A program made the translations under genes and the position numbers. Source: Polyangiaceae bacterium (lineage in GTDB: Bacteria; Myxococcota_A; Polyangia; Polyangiales; Polyangiaceae). Taken from it: a stretch of 64,000 nt of DNA. Within the stretch, counting starts at the first letter, position 1, and every line of letters begins with the position of its first letter. This document shows positions 33,303-42,593 of the stretch, in pieces. The notes below the pieces were generated by a model. The model was not told the DNA's origin, did no database searches, and was given only the letters and a program-made list of their open reading frames with translations. The stretch is from assembly GCA_013214025.1 (NCBI GenBank), contig JABSRN010000041.1:1-64000 (forward strand). Reading direction: 5' to 3'.

Positions 33303-34817
33303 CTAGCTGTCCGACGAAGTCGGATCGGAAGGGCTCGTCTCGTCGGACTGAGCGGGCGCTTCCGGGGCGGGGTCCGCTGTGCGGGCAACTCGGCTCAGTT
33401 GAGTGGTATTGCCGGGAGTCGGATTGTCGCTGGCCGTCGCGCTGGCGGGGCCCGGCGCTGGGGTAATCGCTCCGGCGCCGACCGCGCTGAGTTGCGTGGT
33501 GTCCGCGCTGAGGGCGGGAGCCATCAAATTGACCGAAGAGAATGTCTCTCGGTGCTCAAAACCGGCGGGCGATGCCGCACCGGGAGGCAGGATCCCTTCG
33601 AACTCCTCTTGCTCGCCGGAGATGGATTTCCTCGCCACGGGGAATCCTCCAGCGAAAAACAGAATGGTGGTGAACACACAGGAGAACACCACCACGGGGA
33701 GCTCTTTGGTTCCCGGAACTCCCGCGGACGCGGGCAGGGTCGCTAGTACGCCGGCGGCCATGCCTCGGGGCAGGGAGATGGTGATCATGCGCCGGTCGGC
33801 GGCATCGAAGCCGCCACCTACGCAGGCGATGCGCACGGCCGGGATTCGGGCGATGTAGAGCAAGGCTCCCATCAAGATGCCAAGCAGGATGTGTTTCCAC
33901 GGTGGTCCGAGCATGGCGCCGATGAACACAAAGAAGAACGATTTGACGAAGAAGGCCATTTGGCTGTGAAAGCCACGGAGAGCGGAACCCAGCTGAATCG
34001 ATTTTTTCAGACCGATTACCTGACCCAGAATCTTGGCGTTTCCGAGCATCACGGCGACGGTCAAAATTCCCAGTGCGGCGCTACCGCCAGCGTTGTCGAT
34101 GACCACATAGAGGATCATCAGAGCCGCGAGGGTGACGGGGTAGGCGTGTTCGCTGGACCGTAGGGCCCGCAAGAACAACAACCAGAAGAGGCCGGCGACC
34201 AATCCGATCGCCAGACCGATACCGAAGGAACGCAGCAGCTCTCCGCCCGGGTTCCCGCTGGAGATACCCGACAACATGATGTTGATGATGGCGCTGGTAC
34301 CCACCACGCAGAGGGCGTCCGTCAATGCAGACTCCAGGTTGATCAAACCCGCGATCTTGGACGGCAGTTTTGCTTGAGCCATCGCCGGCATGATGATGAT
34401 CGAGCTCGACCCGCCGAGAATAGCGCCGAGCAGCAGTCCGTGCATCCAACTCCACGAGTCGGGCAGGGCTCCGACGAAGGAGGCCGCCATGCTGAACACG
34501 CAAATGGCGAGTACCGAGCAAGTGAAGGCGAGCAGCGCCAACAAGCTGGAACGGGGCGCTGCTTTGGAGAGATCCGTCAAGCTCAGCGTGGACCCTCCTT
34601 GAAACAGTACGACCACCAGGGTGATGGCGGCGAAATAGGGGGCGATGGCGTTCAGTTCGGGTCGCGTAACGATATTCGTGCAGGGTCCCAGGACAATGCC
34701 GGCAAAGATCAACCAGATGACGTCGGGGATGTTCGTTCGTTGGAATATGATCTCGCCGAGCGCGCCGATTAGAAAGATGCCAGCGATGGAGAGCAGGAAG
34801 ACTGTGACGGAATCCAT
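33303..34817 (-). CDS. Cation/proton antiporter (CPA family)
   Basis: 504 residues with about 12 membrane helices in the first 400, beginning MDSVTVFLLSIAGIFLIGAL. It exchanges Na+ or K+ for protons at the inner membrane. The family region ESALTDALCVVG carries the ion-binding Asp, with Thr before it where CPA1 members have Asn and CPA2 members Asp, so coupling details are open. The last 110 residues are cytoplasmic and Pro/Ala/Ser/Thr-rich with three similar TTQLS motifs (DTTQLSAVGAG, NTTQLSRVART), unusual for the family. It starts 108 bases downstream of the E1 gene's stop. Confidence 0.88.
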   Translation of the reverse strand: MDSVTVFLLSIAGIFLIGALGEIIFQRTNIPDVIWLIFAGIVLGPCTNIVTRPELNAIAPYFAAITLVVVLFQGGSTLSLTDLSKAAPRSSLLALLAFTCSVLAICVFSMAASFVGALPDSWSWMHGLLLGAILGGSSSIIIMPAMAQAKLPSKIAGLINLESALTDALCVVGTSAIINIMLSGISSGNPGGELLRSFGIGLAIGLVAGLFWLLFLRALRSSEHAYPVTLAALMILYVVIDNAGGSAALGILTVAVMLGNAKILGQVIGLKKSIQLGSALRGFHSQMAFFVKSFFFVFIGAMLGPPWKHILLGILMGALLYIARIPAVRIACVGGGFDAADRRMITISLPRGMAAGVLATLPASAGVPGTKELPVVVFSCVFTTILFFAGGFPVARKSISGEQEEFEGILPPGAASPAGFEHRETFSSVNLMAPALSADTTQLSAVGAGAITPAPGPASATASDNPTPGNTTQLSRVARTADPAPEAPAQSDETSPSDPTSSDS

Positions 34818-34926
34818 AGGTGCTGGAGAGCCTAACAGACCTTCCGGGGCCGGCGCTCACTGGGCCTCCGGTCCCGGGGCTTTTCTCCGCGTTTGTGAGC
34901 ACCAGAGGGCTCGGGGTTCGGGCGAG

Positions 34927-37104
34927 TCAGCCGGCGTCCGCTGTCGGCGAGGTAATCATTTCTCGGGCGATGCGGACGACGGAGGCTTCGTCCAGCATGG
35001 CGTGTATTGCTGCAGCACCGAGGGGAATCAGCTCGTCTGGGCTGCATACGCGGCGAATGGACTGGGCGGCGAGTTGAGCTTCCGCCAACCCGGTGAGCAG
35101 TTCTTCCGAAAGACTCCCGCGCCGGCGTCCCTCGTCTACGATGAGGATCCGGTCCGTCGAGCGCAGCTCGTCTAACAAAGCTGGCCACGGCAGAGGGATG
35201 AGCATCCGGAGATCGATAACGATTACACCGACGGTGCCTTCCTGCTCTAGCTGGCGAGCTGCCCGTAAACACATTCGGACTCCGTTGCCGTAACTGATCA
35301 TGACCAACTGGGGGGACAACTCCGAGGAGTCCTGGGGCTTGGGGCCAGCGTACACACGGAGGGGGCCATGGAGTCGGGACCTATCACGGGGGTTCAGCCA
35401 TTGACCGTCTCCCTTCTCGTAGATGTCGCGCTCGTGGTACAGCGCGATAGGCTCCAACGCGACGACGACACGTCGTTCGCGGGTGAGCAGGTGGTACGCG
35501 AGCTCGTACAGCTCTCGGGCGTCTTCGGCAGTCACCGGCACCATGACAATCAGACCGGGAATGTCGCGGATGGCAGTGAAGGAATTGTCGTTGTGAAAAT
35601 GCCCGCCGAATCCTCGTTGGTAGCCGAAACTCGCGATGCGCAACATCATCGGATTGGCGTACTCCCCGTTCGAGAAGTAGGGCAGGGTCATGGCTTCCCC
35701 GCGCAATTGATCGATGGCGTTGTGCAAGTACGCCAGGTACTGAATCTCCGCGACGGGGATCAACCCCATCCCAGCGGCTCCCAAGGCGAGGCCGAGGATG
35801 GTGGATTCGTCGAGCAGAGTGTCGAACACCCGAGTCTCGCCGTGTTTCTCGCGGAGACCTTTGGTGACCCCGTAGACGCCCCCCTTGCGACCGACGTCTT
35901 CGCCAAACACGACCATTTTTGGGTCCGACGCGAGACCACGAGACAAGATCTCGTTGATGCCTTGGGCCAGGCTCTGCTCTGGCCCTGGCTCTGGCTCCGC
36001 CCGGGGCTCAAACCGTTGCCACAGCGCGGCTTCGTCCAGCTGTAACGGCTTCATGTTATTTTCTGCTAGTAGCGCAGGCGCCGCCAGCGCCGTGTCGGCT
36101 GCCCTCTGGGCCCGTTTCCCACAACGCGAGTCGAGTTCGATTAAATCGGAGGCTGTGGCGATGTCCGCTGCGAGTAGGCTTCGAGCTTGAGCGAGTACCG
36201 GATCCAGTGCGATGGCCTCTTCGATTTCTTGGCGTTGTCGGTAGTTGGTGTCGACGTCGCTACCGGCGTGCCCCAATATCCGCCGACATTCCAGATGCAG
36301 CACGGCCGGTGCACGTCGTTGGCGGCAGTACTGCATGGCCTCCGACGCCACTTGATAAATCTCCATCAAGCTACCGTGCGCGTGGAAGTATCGAATTTCG
36401 GGGAGGCTCCGGAGCCGTTGGGCGGTCCATCCTGCTGGGGCTGCCACACTGATGCCGAGTCCGTTGTCTTCGCAGACAAGAAGCAGGGGCAGGGGCAGCT
36501 GTCGCGCTCGGGCCCAGGCCGTAGCGTTGAAGCTTCCCGTTGCCGTGGAGTGGTTGATGCTCGCGTCGCCAAAGGACGCCATCACGATGGAATCGGGTGA
36601 GCCTAACTCGGGGAGACCGAGCTTGCGTCGGAGTTCCAAGGCGTGCGCGAGGCCGAGGGCGCGGGGAAGGTGGGACGCGATGGTGCTTGTCTGGGGGAGG
36701 ATGCCGAGGGGCTTTCCGCCAAACACCTTGTGGCGCCCCCCGCTCACCGGATCCGTGCCCGCGGCTACCAGCGACAGCGCTATCGCCTCTGGGGCGTCAA
36801 AGTCGGGTACCTGCCGGGCTCTTTCCAGTACCAGCGCGCAGCTTCGGTAGTGGACGAGACTCGGATCCGTCGGCCGAGTCAGCCGGCCCAGTACGACGTT
36901 GGCTTCGTGCCCCGTGCTGCAAATCGTGTAGTGTCCGACCCCGTCCGATTTGAGTTGATGGGCTTGGTAGTCCAGATGACGAGCCAGCAACATGGATTCT
37001 AGAAGCTCGAGACCGAGCGTTGGGTCGAGGGTCCACGGCGGGCTCGCCGGTGTCAGCCCCTGTTCCCAGAGCTGCATCACCTGTTTGAGACGATCGAAGG
37101 ACAC
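34927..37104 (-). CDS. Fused alpha-beta E1 subunit of a 2-oxoacid dehydrogenase
   Basis: 725 residues. The first 360 correspond to E1-alpha: LLARHLDYQAHQLKSDGVGH, then thiamine-diphosphate site SFGDASINHSTATGSFN and CEDNGLGIS. Residues about 380-725 correspond to E1-beta: VVFGEDVGRKGGVYGVTKGL, then DTLLDESTILGLALGAAGMG, EIQYLAYLHNAIDQLR and RGFGGHFHNDNS. The complex decarboxylates a 2-oxoacid and hands the acyl group to a lipoyl E2. The sequence resembles branched-chain (BkdA-BkdB) E1 rather than AceE. No E2 or E3 gene is in the window. The fused arrangement keeps subunits equal. Substrate is inferred. Confidence 0.88.
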   Translation of the reverse strand: MSFDRLKQVMQLWEQGLTPASPPWTLDPTLGLELLESMLLARHLDYQAHQLKSDGVGHYTICSTGHEANVVLGRLTRPTDPSLVHYRSCALVLERARQVPDFDAPEAIALSLVAAGTDPVSGGRHKVFGGKPLGILPQTSTIASHLPRALGLAHALELRRKLGLPELGSPDSIVMASFGDASINHSTATGSFNATAWARARQLPLPLLLVCEDNGLGISVAAPAGWTAQRLRSLPEIRYFHAHGSLMEIYQVASEAMQYCRQRRAPAVLHLECRRILGHAGSDVDTNYRQRQEIEEAIALDPVLAQARSLLAADIATASDLIELDSRCGKRAQRAADTALAAPALLAENNMKPLQLDEAALWQRFEPRAEPEPGPEQSLAQGINEILSRGLASDPKMVVFGEDVGRKGGVYGVTKGLREKHGETRVFDTLLDESTILGLALGAAGMGLIPVAEIQYLAYLHNAIDQLRGEAMTLPYFSNGEYANPMMLRIASFGYQRGFGGHFHNDNSFTAIRDIPGLIVMVPVTAEDARELYELAYHLLTRERRVVVALEPIALYHERDIYEKGDGQWLNPRDRSRLHGPLRVYAGPKPQDSSELSPQLVMISYGNGVRMCLRAARQLEQEGTVGVIVIDLRMLIPLPWPALLDELRSTDRILIVDEGRRRGSLSEELLTGLAEAQLAAQSIRRVCSPDELIPLGAAAIHAMLDEASVVRIAREMITSPTADAG

Positions 37105-37239
37105 CCTTAAGACTGCACGTTGGAGCCGCTCTGAGCAAGCGAGCGCTGTGCTTGTGCCGAGCGGGTGGGCAAATGAGGCCCCGTTCTGCGGGCCCTGTAG
37201 AGCTCCGCTGTCGAGTTCTGCGAGCGGAGACGAGGGCTC

Positions 37240-38268
37240 CTAGGGAAGTAGCTCCAGAAGCCTAAGAGCGCCTAGCTTCACCGCCGAGCGATGGGGCGAG
37301 GCATTGTTGCGGGCGAGCACTTCATCGCGGTGTTCGATGTACCAATCATAGGACTCGGCGATCATCTCTGCGTTGGAATGCTTCGGCTGCCAATTCATCT
37401 TGCGTTGGGTCTCGGAAGTGTCGAAGTACATTTCGCGGCCGTACATAAGAGTGTGGTAATCGCCCAGCGGAGAGAGCCCTGTTTTGCTAGCCAAACCCAT
37501 AATCAGCTGAGCCGGTCGGAAGGGCAGGGAGCGTACGGGGCTGGTAGAATGCGCATGTTGCACTAGGCCCTCGAGCAGCTCGCGCATGGTGCCGAATCGG
37601 TCGGTTCCCGCCAGGCAGACTGAGTAGCCGCGGTGCTCGTCAGCCCGAAGGCAGACGCCCGCTAGATCGTCCGCGTGAACGAATTGGTATCGGTTATCTC
37701 CGCGACCCAGCAAATACAGCGGTTGTCCTCGGCGGACCCATTCGAACAAGATTTGAAAAATACCGAGCCGTCCGTGCCCGAGCACTGTGCGAGGCCGGAC
37801 GACGGACACGTCGAGTCCGCGTCCCACGAATCCGTGCACTAAATCTTCGCCTGCGAGTTTCGCTTTTCCGTACTCTTCTAGGGGTCTAGCGGGAACGGAT
37901 TCGTCTACGGGATTGTTGGCGGGGATTCCGTAAATGGCGCTGGAGGATACGAACACGACTTTGCTGACATCCGCCTCAAGGGCTGAGTTCAACAAGGTCT
38001 TGGTGCCTTCGACATTCACCGACCAAAATTGCGCACGGTCTTTGGCCAGGGGAACTTGGGCGACGTTGTGATGGACTCGGTCCACGCCGGCGAGCGCCTC
38101 GCGAACGGTGCCGGGATCTCGAATGTCCCCGCGGATGAATTCGACGTCGTCGGGGCGGTCGCTGTTATCGACGAGATCGAGAACTCGGATCTGATCCCCG
38201 CGCCGGCGGAGATGCCGAATGAGGGTTTCTCCGACATAGCCAGAACCTCCCGTTACCAAGGTCACCAT
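37240..38268 (-). CDS. NAD(P)-dependent epimerase/dehydratase (extended SDR)
   Basis: 342 residues. VTLVTGGSGYVGETLIRHL is the Rossmann nucleotide motif (TGGxGYxG), FIRGDIRDPGTV follows, catalytic Ser is in VFVSSSAIYG and the Tyr-Lys pair in EEYGKAKLAGE. Downstream segments (VRPRTVLGHGRLG, YQFVHADDLAG) are typical of sugar epimerases and related reductases. The substrate cannot be told; no glycosyltransferases are near. It is divergent from the lipoprotein at 38354, with a 9-bp hairpin between them. The last 40 residues may form an amphipathic tail. Confidence 0.88.
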   Translation of the reverse strand: MVTLVTGGSGYVGETLIRHLRRRGDQIRVLDLVDNSDRPDDVEFIRGDIRDPGTVREALAGVDRVHHNVAQVPLAKDRAQFWSVNVEGTKTLLNSALEADVSKVVFVSSSAIYGIPANNPVDESVPARPLEEYGKAKLAGEDLVHGFVGRGLDVSVVRPRTVLGHGRLGIFQILFEWVRRGQPLYLLGRGDNRYQFVHADDLAGVCLRADEHRGYSVCLAGTDRFGTMRELLEGLVQHAHSTSPVRSLPFRPAQLIMGLASKTGLSPLGDYHTLMYGREMYFDTSETQRKMNWQPKHSNAEMIAESYDWYIEHRDEVLARNNASPHRSAVKLGALRLLELLP

Positions 38269-38299
38269 ATCGCGAGTTAGCCCAGTTTTTGTCTCTGCG

Positions 38300-38321
38300 G
38301 CAAGAGCCTGCTGGCTCTTGC
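38300..38321. repeat. Perfect 9-bp inverted repeat between divergent genes
   Basis: GCAAGAGCC (38300-38308) is mirrored by GGCTCTTGC (38313-38321) around a TGCT loop. It sits in the 85-base divergent gap between the epimerase and the lipoprotein. No T-run follows on either strand. Confidence 0.7.
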
Positions 38322-38353
38322 GTACAGTAGTGGTTTGAGCCTATGCCGGACGG

Positions 38354-39961
38354 ATGCGACCGATGACGCTTCTTGCCATTCTTGCCGTTGTGGGCCTTTC
38401 AGGCTGTGCTGGGGCGCCTCCACGAGCAGCCTTGGCTTCCGAGTCCCCGCCGCCTACGGAGCCGGTCCCAGCAACCAGCGTCCCTCCCGAGGAGGACTTT
38501 TCTCTCCCCCCAGCCGATTCGGCTGTCGCGCCCGCTCCGGCGGAGTGTAAAATATCGCCGTTATCCAGCGAGCCATGCGGGGCGGGAGTACCGCTCGAGA
38601 AGTTAGCCGATGCCCTGGAGCTGTCTGATTGGGCTGCGCGGGATCGGGCTTTGGCACCTCTCGAGAGCTGCGAGGACATCGAGCCTGGATTGGTGCGAAC
38701 GCTGAGGGTGGACTTGGTCCCGAACTTTTGCGCAGATGTGTGGGCGGAGGGCTACTTGGCCCAACAGGGAGCATCCCTGCGAATTGACGTTCGAGATGCA
38801 CTCAGCGGTTTGGCGCTGTCGGCTCGGCTCTCGCGTCTGGCGCTGTCGGTTCCGGTGCTGGAGGGCGAAGTCAACCGGGAACGGTTCCTCGAATTTTTTC
38901 GCGGACAGCTGGGGCGTTGGATTGTGGAGCAGGCCCGGGCTCTCTATGCGACCGCCAAGCTGGGTGCGCAATTACAGGGCTACGGACGCGGGGTGGTGGC
39001 GGTGGCGGCTGGGGTCGCGGACATGCGCTTCGTCGAAGCGATACGGACGGCTCCGCTACCGGTGGAGATCGCTTCCGATGAAGAGTTGCGAGATGTGTAT
39101 TTTGGTCAGCTCGATCAGGCATTGGGCCCCATCAAGACTCGAGGTCGGGATGGCGCGCTGGTGGGGCTACGGAGGCTAGCGGAGACGGGGAGTCTTGGCG
39201 GTGCTCGAGTGGTAGCGGCGCGCGCCTTGCTATCGACCCTCTACGGTGGGCGGCGAATCGATGCCCTCGACGAGCTACTGTTACCGGAACTTCCGGAGAG
39301 CCCGAGCGGCGACGCCATGCTGCGCGTGGCGGAGCACCTCCCTGTTTTCTATTCTCCATTTCTTCTGGATCCGAGTCATCTGGAAGACGAACCGTTCCTC
39401 CGCGCTCTGTCGGCCAAGGGGATCCCGTCGGTATTTCGCAAGCGGCTCGATCGCATGGCGCTGCCCTATGCTGCACGGGATCTGTATGCGCGCGTCTTGC
39501 TTCGACTGGGACAGACGTACTGGCTGTCTGCAGATTTTACTCGAGCGGCAAGTCTATTGAGCGCCGCTCCGACTCCGGGAGCGGGCACTACACCGCAAGC
39601 GCAGCTAGTCGGAGCTGTCGCGACAGCTCTTCAGCACGGACCGAAGGACGCGGCAGATATGATGGTGCGCGGACCGCTGCTGCCAGATGGTGTGGGCAAT
39701 GTGGCTGAGCTTGACCGAATCGCCAAGAGCAAAAGTCCGGTGGCTGGGCTGGCTGCCTACAACGCCGCCTATATTCTCAGTCTGGTGCCCCCGGTTACGG
39801 ATGATGGGGGTTACTGGTCGGACGTGGCCCGACGCTTCAAAAAAGCGGTGTCGATGTTGAAGCAGCCTAAGCACAAAGCACTCGCGCGCCGACGGGCCGA
39901 ATCTGCCAGGGCAACCGCGACGGCGATCCGGCGGCGGGCCCCCCCCAAGCGTTTGCAATGA
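38354..39961 (+). CDS. Large lipoprotein of unknown function
   Basis: 535 residues. The signal peptide MTLLAILAVVGLSGC (after MRP) ends at a clear lipobox. A Pro-rich linker to about residue 60 is followed by about 440 residues of mostly helical sequence without a domain I can name; segments such as YAARDLYARVLLRLGQTYWL and AQLVGAVATALQHGPKDAAD look like TPR-type helices. The C-terminus is very basic (HKALARRRAESARATATAIR). The stop overlaps the MOSC gene by 4 bases. Because it is coupled to soluble and membrane enzymes, no role is obvious. Confidence 0.8.
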   Translation: MRPMTLLAILAVVGLSGCAGAPPRAALASESPPPTEPVPATSVPPEEDFSLPPADSAVAPAPAECKISPLSSEPCGAGVPLEKLADALELSDWAARDRALAPLESCEDIEPGLVRTLRVDLVPNFCADVWAEGYLAQQGASLRIDVRDALSGLALSARLSRLALSVPVLEGEVNRERFLEFFRGQLGRWIVEQARALYATAKLGAQLQGYGRGVVAVAAGVADMRFVEAIRTAPLPVEIASDEELRDVYFGQLDQALGPIKTRGRDGALVGLRRLAETGSLGGARVVAARALLSTLYGGRRIDALDELLLPELPESPSGDAMLRVAEHLPVFYSPFLLDPSHLEDEPFLRALSAKGIPSVFRKRLDRMALPYAARDLYARVLLRLGQTYWLSADFTRAASLLSAAPTPGAGTTPQAQLVGAVATALQHGPKDAADMMVRGPLLPDGVGNVAELDRIAKSKSPVAGLAAYNAAYILSLVPPVTDDGGYWSDVARRFKKAVSMLKQPKHKALARRRAESARATATAIRRRAPPKRLQ

Positions 39962-40794
39962 AGGTCAGTGCTCTCTTTCGTTACCCGATAAAATCGTGTC
40001 GGGGAGTAGAGGTCAGTGAGGCGGATATCAGTCTCCGCGGGCTGTTCGCGGATCGGCGCTGGATGGTGACGGATCTGAACGGGAAGTTCCTATCCCAACG
40101 GGATACTCGTGCCTTGGGAAAAGTTCGGGCGCAGATCGTGGAGTCTGGGCTCGCGCCACAACTCGTGGTCACAGCGGAGGGGGCGCCGCCACTAAGTCGC
40201 CCGTGGTGTCCGGAAGACGCACAGAACCAACTAAATGTGACGGTGTGGGGGAGCGCTTGTACGGCGCTGGAAGATCCGGAACTCAGTTATTGGTTCAGTG
40301 AGGTATTAGACCGGAAAGTACGCGCCGTGTTCCAGCCGGATGATAGCCGGCGCGACATCGACGATCCTGGAGTACGCCCCGGAGAACACGTCAGTTTCGC
40401 TGATACTTATCCGGTGCTGCTCACGAGCGACGCTTCCTTGGCCGATTTGAACTCCCGTTTGGAGGAACCAATATCGCAAGCACGGTTTCGCCCGAACATT
40501 GTGATCGACGGCGAGGGAGCGTTTGAGGAAGATGGCTATCGGCTATTGGCCATTGGCGGCTGTCGATTTCGAATGCTGAAGCTATGTGACCGTTGCGTCG
40601 TGACGACAATCGATCCAGATACACTGCAGTCGGGTCGCGAGCCACTGGCGACGCTCTCGACGTTCCGCCGCGTAAACAACAAGGTGTGTTTTGGAGTGAA
40701 TCTAGTGCCCGAGCTTATGACCGCCAATCAATCCCGCCGGATCGCAGTCGGAGATCCAGTTGTGATTGAGGAACGCCGAGGGGCGCGTGCCTGA
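39958..40794 (+). CDS. MOSC domain protein (YcbX/mARC type)
   Basis: 278 residues from ATG 39958 (ATGA overlap). The N-terminal beta-barrel MOSC_N motif YPIKSCRGVEVSEADISLRG and DRRWMVTDLNGKFLSQRD is followed by the MOSC core (FADTYPVLLTSDASLADLNS, then ARFRPNIVIDG) and LKLCDRCVVTTIDPDTLQSG, with the cysteine that binds molybdenum cofactor in this family. Relatives reduce N-hydroxylated compounds. A C-terminal 2Fe-2S ferredoxin domain, found in YcbX, is absent. It probably needs a separate electron donor; a small ferredoxin lies 1.4 kb downstream, but that link is inference. Confidence 0.9.
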   Translation: MKVSALFRYPIKSCRGVEVSEADISLRGLFADRRWMVTDLNGKFLSQRDTRALGKVRAQIVESGLAPQLVVTAEGAPPLSRPWCPEDAQNQLNVTVWGSACTALEDPELSYWFSEVLDRKVRAVFQPDDSRRDIDDPGVRPGEHVSFADTYPVLLTSDASLADLNSRLEEPISQARFRPNIVIDGEGAFEEDGYRLLAIGGCRFRMLKLCDRCVVTTIDPDTLQSGREPLATLSTFRRVNNKVCFGVNLVPELMTANQSRRIAVGDPVVIEERRGARA

Positions 40795-42085
40795 GTTCTT
40801 TACTCCGGCTGTCGCGTCCTGGAGCTTGCTAGCTGCCGGCTGTTTTTTTGCGTGGGTGGCGTCCAATATCTACCGCTCCGTTCGGTTTTTTACTCCGATG
40901 ACCATCGTCAGTTTCATGGCGGGTTGGATCGTGAGCGAAAGCGTGCCTCATCAAATCGTGCTTCAGGTTTTGGTGTCGGCGGGGCTGGTTCAGTTCGGCG
41001 CTCTCGGCGATTGGCCGGGACAGATCGGGCTCGGTTTGGCGGTGGTGGCTTGGCTCGGCATGTTGCCCAGCTGGCGCGACTCTCATGGCTCACGCCAGGT
41101 ATTCGATGAAGCGCTGCGGGACGCCCTCGGGGACTACGAGCCGCAGCTACCCGCTCTCACTACCGAGTGGAAGGCTCCGTTCGGGCGGGGGCTCATGCCA
41201 TTGATGCTGTGGGATCCGCGCGTCAAAGTTCATAAGAATATTCGATACGCGCCGGGAGCTGGTCCGCGGCATCTGTTGGATGTTCACGTTTCCAAATCGG
41301 GAGCGAAGGGCGCGCCGGTATTGTTGCAGATCCACGGCGGCGGTTGGTTCACGGGTTCGAAGGAGCAACAGGCACAGCCTCTAATGGGGAGCATGACCGC
41401 CGAAGGCTGGATTTGTGTCGCGCTCAACTATCGGCTCAGTCCCCGCTCCGCGTTCCCCGCACATCTGATCGACGTAAAGTTGTGCATCGCATGGATCAAA
41501 GAGCACATCGCCGAATACGGCGGAGATCCCGAATTCATCGCCGTCACCGGCGGCTCGGCTGGCGGACATCTGGCGTCGCTTGCCGCGCTCACGGCGAACG
41601 ACCCCGAGTTTCAGCCGGACTGCCCTGATGCGGATACTACGGTTCAAGCTGCCGTGCCGCTTTACGGCGTTTATGACGTGACGGCGGAGCACCGCTCCCA
41701 CGAAGCACTGGTCGATTTTGCGTCCAAGTCCGTCTGGCAAAAATCCTACGTGGGGAACGAAGATTTGTTTCGGCGTTCCTCACCGGTACATCGGGTGGGC
41801 GCGCATGCCCCGCCGTTCTTTGTGGTGAACGGAGACACGGATAGCTTCACTCATGTGGAGGGCGCTCGGTACTTCGTGGATGAACTACGCAAGGTGTCAC
41901 AGCAGCCCGTGGCCTTTGCTGAGCTACGGAATACCCAGCACAATTTTGATATGTTTCATTCGCCCAAAGTCACCCATGCCTGCCGGGCGATTCATCAGTT
42001 CTTGACGCTCGCGTACCTTCGCCATCAGGGCGCGCGGGCCGCCAGCGCGCCCCAAGATGTTGGCGCCATCGCGCAGGAAAGCTGA
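40787..42085 (+). CDS. Membrane-anchored alpha/beta hydrolase (HSL-like esterase)
   Basis: 432 residues from GTG 40787, overlapping the MOSC gene by 8 bases. Three hydrophobic helices occupy the first 100 residues (SWSLLAAGCFFAWVA and later). The esterase domain has the HSL-type oxyanion motif QIHGGGWFTGSK, nucleophile in VTGGSAGGHLA, acid in VVNGDTDSFTHVEGAR and catalytic His in TQHNFDMF. Membrane anchoring with this fold is found in lipid and ester hydrolases. The substrate is unknown. It appears to be the third gene of a lipoprotein-MOSC-esterase operon. Confidence 0.9.
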   Translation: MPEFFTPAVASWSLLAAGCFFAWVASNIYRSVRFFTPMTIVSFMAGWIVSESVPHQIVLQVLVSAGLVQFGALGDWPGQIGLGLAVVAWLGMLPSWRDSHGSRQVFDEALRDALGDYEPQLPALTTEWKAPFGRGLMPLMLWDPRVKVHKNIRYAPGAGPRHLLDVHVSKSGAKGAPVLLQIHGGGWFTGSKEQQAQPLMGSMTAEGWICVALNYRLSPRSAFPAHLIDVKLCIAWIKEHIAEYGGDPEFIAVTGGSAGGHLASLAALTANDPEFQPDCPDADTTVQAAVPLYGVYDVTAEHRSHEALVDFASKSVWQKSYVGNEDLFRRSSPVHRVGAHAPPFFVVNGDTDSFTHVEGARYFVDELRKVSQQPVAFAELRNTQHNFDMFHSPKVTHACRAIHQFLTLAYLRHQGARAASAPQDVGAIAQES

Positions 42086-42207
42086 CTCCCCCGGCCCCTG
42101 GGTCTTGCCTCAGATGGCCAATTTACTGGGGCTTCCGTTTCTTGGATGTTCGTGCGACGGTCCCCTCAGCGGCCGGGCAAGGGCGCTTTCTACGAGGTAA
42201 GGCAAGA

Positions 42208-42396
42208 ATGAAAGTACTAGTCGACTACGATTTGTGTGAAGGCAACGCTGTCTGCATGGAAGAGGCTCCAGAGGTGTTCAAGGTCGATGACAGCGACAAC
42301 ATTCACATCCTGATCGAGAATCCGGGTGAAGAACACCGCGAGAAGATCGAGCGCGCGGTGAAATTCTGCCCCCGAGCCGCTCTTAAGATCGAGTAG
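42208..42396 (+). CDS. Small ferredoxin with a non-cysteine cluster ligand
   Basis: 62 residues from ATG 42208, ribosome site GGTAAGG. The sequence is of the P450-associated type: DYDLCEGNAVCMEEAPEVF near the start and VKFCPRAALKIE at the end. Cysteines are at residues 10, 16 and 54; the fourth ligand place (residue 13) holds Asn, so it would bind [3Fe-4S] or a [4Fe-4S] cluster with an unusual ligand. Such proteins pass single electrons to cytochromes P450 or other oxygenases. No P450 gene is in the window. Candidates for a partner are the MOSC protein or a distant enzyme. Confidence 0.88.
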   Translation: MKVLVDYDLCEGNAVCMEEAPEVFKVDDSDNIHILIENPGEEHREKIERAVKFCPRAALKIE

Positions 42397-42555
42397 TCCC
42401 TAGTCGGGTCCCTCAAGCGAGGCTGTCGCTTCGACGGGGCCAATGCACGACACCCCAGGACGGCTGGACTTGAGGGCTCGTCGCCCGTTGAAGCCGTTCC
42501 GAGCCGGCCCGTGCGCCAGTGACGCGGCGTCAGTGCGTGCTAAGGTGACGGCGGA

Positions 42556-42591
42556 CTTGAGTCACCGGAGGTACTCGAGTCACCCGAGGTA
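42556..42591 (+). repeat. Duplicated 18-bp element carrying the ribosome site of a PilZ gene
   Basis: CTTGAGTCACCGGAGGTA (42556-42573) is repeated with two differences as CTCGAGTCACCCGAGGTA (42574-42591), directly before ATG 42594. Each copy ends in a GAGGT ribosome-site-like motif, the second 5 bases from the start codon. Loss or gain of a copy would change the spacing of the upstream region but leave one site. Confidence 0.75.
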
Positions 42592-42593
42592 AT

